A stretch of 64,000 nt of DNA, taken from positions 248,001 to 312,000 of the forward strand of contig JARKOC010000177.1 in NCBI GenBank assembly GCA_029975915.1, written 5' to 3'. The DNA is from Bryobacteraceae bacterium. GTDB lineage: Bacteria; Acidobacteriota; Terriglobia; Bryobacterales; Bryobacteraceae. Position numbers and translations under genes: made by a program. Below the pieces are notes generated by a model, which saw only the letters and a list, made by a program, of their open reading frames with translations, made no database searches and had not been told where the DNA came from. Within the stretch, counting starts at the first letter, position 1, and every line of letters begins with the position of its first letter. Of this stretch, positions 61,899 to 64,000 are shown in pieces.

Positions 61899-63766
61899 TC
61901 GCTCACATTAATGTAGCCTTTGCCGGCCGGCAGGAAGACCCTCCCGGCCGGTTCCTTTTTGCGGGATGGAAGCAGGATCGCCCTGGACTTCGATTGGTAG
62001 TGAATGCGCCAGCCGCCCGCCACCGCTTCCACCCCGAGCAGGGTCGCGTTGAGATCGGCTACCGGACGGCCGGCGGGTCCGGCACACGGCCTCACGAGAT
62101 GCCGGCCGGCCGGAACCAGAATCTCATCCCCGGCGCCAACCGGCCAGCGTACGCCATCCACTTCGGCGCAGCCGGTCCAGGGCAACCAAACGGGCTTCGA
62201 AGCCGCCACCTCGACTGCGCCGCCACCTTTCAAACGCACCCCGGCGCCCGCCGCGGCTGCCGCGGCCAGCAGTTGCCAGTCGGGCGGCTGGATCGAGTTC
62301 TCAAAATACAGGGCCACGCGGGCAAATGCCTCGGCCGCGCGGCGGACGAGCAGCAGCAGTTCGCCGCCAGTCTGCTGCTTGGCCGGGTAGACATCTTGAT
62401 ATCGTTCGACGATGTTCAAGTCGACGGCGAGCAGGTCCGGGCGCTTCGTCAGCGGTCCATAACGGCGGGCAATCTCGGTGTAGCGCGCCGGACCCAGATG
62501 CCAGACAGTTGCCGGGTCTTCGATCAGAAACGTGGTTTCGTGCCGCTCGGTCTCTGGGATCAGAGCGGCGGCGTCGGCGCCCAGGGCATCGCGCATGGTG
62601 GTGTCGAAACGGTCGTCGATGTGCGTTAGCACGATGTCCAGGCCGGGTTTTGTCTTCCGGTAGGCCGCCAAACGCGCCAGCCAGAGCTTCTGTAACGAAC
62701 GCGCCAGTGCGGCGCGGAATTCCAGGAACTGGCGTGCGGGCGCGGCCGTGCGCTTGTGGAAGCGCGGCGACCCAGGATCGTAGATCTCCACCGGGTCGAA
62801 TCCATGCGCCGACCGGAACTGATTCCTGACCAGCGGATGAAACGGCGTGAACCGCGCCGGATTCAAGTAGCCTTCGAGCGATTCAAAGTACAACTCGCCC
62901 AGGTTCAGCCCATCCCAGTCAAAGCGCGCAGCCAGGGCATCGAGCCCGGCATGGACAGCGCGGTCGCACGCCGGGTCGGCCAGATTCATCAGCTTACGCC
63001 AGTCAAGGTGGGCGTCCTGGCCGGTGGCGGTTTTCTCGCGCCATTCTGGGTGGTCCTGCCAGAACCGTTCGCTGACGTGCGGAAACTCGATCCAGGCATA
63101 GACCAGGATGGCGTGCCGGTGGCAGGCTTCAATGAGCGCCGCAAGCCACGCATCGCGCTGCGGGTCGGGCTCCCAGAATTGCCAGGCCGCGATGTGGAGA
63201 CCAGCGATGCCTCCTTTTCGCCACATCGCGGCCAGATAGTCTGGGTCGGCCCGGAGGCGGTAGGAAGCGTCAAAGAATGCCCACAGATCGCGTGCACTTG
63301 CGCGCGGCTTCAGTCCGAGCGAAACCAGCGCATGAACCAGGTAGGGATAGCGCTCAAAACCCTGTTCTCCGATCGGCGTGGCGGTCCAGAAGATGGTGCG
63401 TTCGCCAGCCCTCCATCCGGCGGCGAGCGGCGCTCCCGACCATCGCTCCCGGGTAAAAATGCGCGCCTGCGGGGGAATCGAAAAGACGGCGACGGTTGCT
63501 TCTTGTTGCCAGACGATCTGAAGTTTCTCGTCGAAGACGTCGACGAGGCTGCGGACGTGAACTTTCGACATCGACGGTTGGATACCCAGGGCGGCAGCCT
63601 CAGCGCTGGGACCTGCCAGTATGGTCATTTGGGACGGGTCCAGGTTGGCGGACGCGAGCAGGTCCGGCCAGCCGGCGCAAAGGCCGCCGGCGAAAAAGCA
63701 GGCCAGCCCTGCGGCGGACAGCACGCACGGCGAGCGGCGGAACAGCCCTTTAGTGCGTGAATCCAT
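61895..63766 (-). CDS. Secreted protein with GH10-like/TIM-barrel region, unknown
   Basis: 623 residues with a signal peptide (VLSAAGLACFFAGGLCAG). Residues ~165-420 look like a glycoside-hydrolase TIM barrel of the YngK/GHL10 type: AMWRKGGIAGLHIAAWQFWE, ILVYAWIEFPHVSERFW, FDWDGLNLGELYFESLEGY and IVLTHIDDRFDTTM, with conserved-looking Asp/Glu in each. The C-terminal part is beta-rich. Substrate unknown. Its stop codon overlaps that of the convergent adaptor gene (61895-61898), and its start overlaps the upstream gene by 17 bases. Confidence 0.75.
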   Translation of the reverse strand: MDSRTKGLFRRSPCVLSAAGLACFFAGGLCAGWPDLLASANLDPSQMTILAGPSAEAAALGIQPSMSKVHVRSLVDVFDEKLQIVWQQEATVAVFSIPPQARIFTRERWSGAPLAAGWRAGERTIFWTATPIGEQGFERYPYLVHALVSLGLKPRASARDLWAFFDASYRLRADPDYLAAMWRKGGIAGLHIAAWQFWEPDPQRDAWLAALIEACHRHAILVYAWIEFPHVSERFWQDHPEWREKTATGQDAHLDWRKLMNLADPACDRAVHAGLDALAARFDWDGLNLGELYFESLEGYLNPARFTPFHPLVRNQFRSAHGFDPVEIYDPGSPRFHKRTAAPARQFLEFRAALARSLQKLWLARLAAYRKTKPGLDIVLTHIDDRFDTTMRDALGADAAALIPETERHETTFLIEDPATVWHLGPARYTEIARRYGPLTKRPDLLAVDLNIVERYQDVYPAKQQTGGELLLLVRRAAEAFARVALYFENSIQPPDWQLLAAAAAAGAGVRLKGGGAVEVAASKPVWLPWTGCAEVDGVRWPVGAGDEILVPAGRHLVRPCAGPAGRPVADLNATLLGVEAVAGGWRIHYQSKSRAILLPSRKKEPAGRVFLPAGKGYINVSD

Positions 63767-64000
63767 ACCAGAACCCGGCGCGGAAGTCCCAGTAGTTCGG
63801 CCGTAGTGGATTCAAGGCGTTTCGTAGATAGACGCCGCGCAGGGCGTCGATGCGGAACATGACGCCGCGCGGCATGCTGGACCATCGCAGACGAAGTCCG
63901 GGTCCCGATTCCACGAAATTGCCCCAGTATTCGCCCCGGCGGTCGGCGGTCAACTGCCAGTTCCAGATCATCTGAAGGGCTGAGTTCAGCGTGTAACCTG
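63750..64000 (-). CDS. 3' end of a gene continuing beyond the window, possibly outer-membrane
   Basis: The frame is open from the window edge to the stop at 63752-63750, giving the last 83 residues. Alternating aromatic and polar residues (MIWNWQLTADRRGEYWGNFV, LRLRWSSMPRGVMFRI, NYWDFRAGFWYGFTH) resemble beta-strands of an outer-membrane barrel, but the terminal residue is His rather than Phe. It overlaps the TIM-barrel gene by 17 bases, suggesting coupling. Family not recognised from this fragment. Confidence 0.6.
   Translation of the reverse strand, partial: GYTLNSALQMIWNWQLTADRRGEYWGNFVESGPGLRLRWSSMPRGVMFRIDALRGVYLRNALNPLRPNYWDFRAGFWYGFTH

Overview
The window is about 64 kb of GC-rich bacterial chromosome carrying roughly 60 protein genes. 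I found no tRNA, rRNA, CRISPR array, insertion sequence or prophage. Several proteins point to the Acidobacteriota, most likely the Solibacter/Bryobacter lineage: a beta-propeller protein ending in a TIGR03437-type domain (3143-5095), an acidobacterial VWFA-related (TIGR03436-type) protein (56092-57018), and an Oar-like TonB-dependent receptor with an N-terminal carboxypeptidase-regulatory domain (20315-23464). The lineage is an inference from these families, not a search result.

Layout. 1-3056: end of a glycerate 2-kinase gene, then a leftward group of a FecR-domain protein, an unknown secreted protein, an 11-cysteine mini-protein and a PIG-L deacetylase. 3143-8966: Asp-box propeller, exported methyltransferase, orphan NarL-type histidine kinase, GH43-like lipoprotein and the bacillithiol glycosyltransferase BshA. 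9044-11830: a copZ-copA-csoR copper operon behind a CsoR-type operator. 11948-18947: ECF sigma factor, membrane anti-sigma factor, rsmA, gltX, glnS and a NodU/CmcH-like carbamoyltransferase. 18954-23464: a DUF2239 gene with a large palindrome at its start, a small secreted protein and the TonB receptor. 23617-31174: a tightly packed operon-like run of GNAT, MFS, ceramidase-like, unknown, ROK kinase, RidA and GH97 genes. 31196-39727: heptaheme cytochrome, cation/proton antiporter, glnD, DUF192, DUF4097-like lipoprotein, REC/HD-GYP protein, DUF350-like and NlpC/P60 genes. 39734-47215: a six-gene leftward cluster of MBOAT, two SGNH proteins, carrier protein, KAS III-like protein and oxidoreductase, with an MBL-fold gene upstream. 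47283-57933: LysE exporter, B12-type radical SAM protein, GDSL lipase, ispG, a degenerate receiver, DUF1385, prfA-prmC, the VWFA protein and an RluD-type synthase. 58217-64000: membrane protein, glutathione peroxidase, galE, HlyD-type adaptor, a TIM-barrel-like secreted protein and the end of another gene.

The strongest candidate for an undescribed system is the cluster at 39734-46147. Its MBOAT, SGNH and carrier-protein genes match the DltB, DltD and DltC parts of D-alanylation, but there is no DltA-like ligase. In its place sits a KAS III homologue whose catalytic cysteine is serine (Ser111), with the His and Asn of the active site kept. I infer a dedicated pathway that loads an acyl group on a private carrier and passes it across the membrane to an extracytoplasmic polymer.

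Regulatory signals read from the sequence include a CsoR-type operator before copZ, an ECF-type promoter before the ECF sigma gene, a 35-base palindrome over the DUF2239 start region, and several TATAAT/TAGAAT-like -10 boxes unusually close to start codons.
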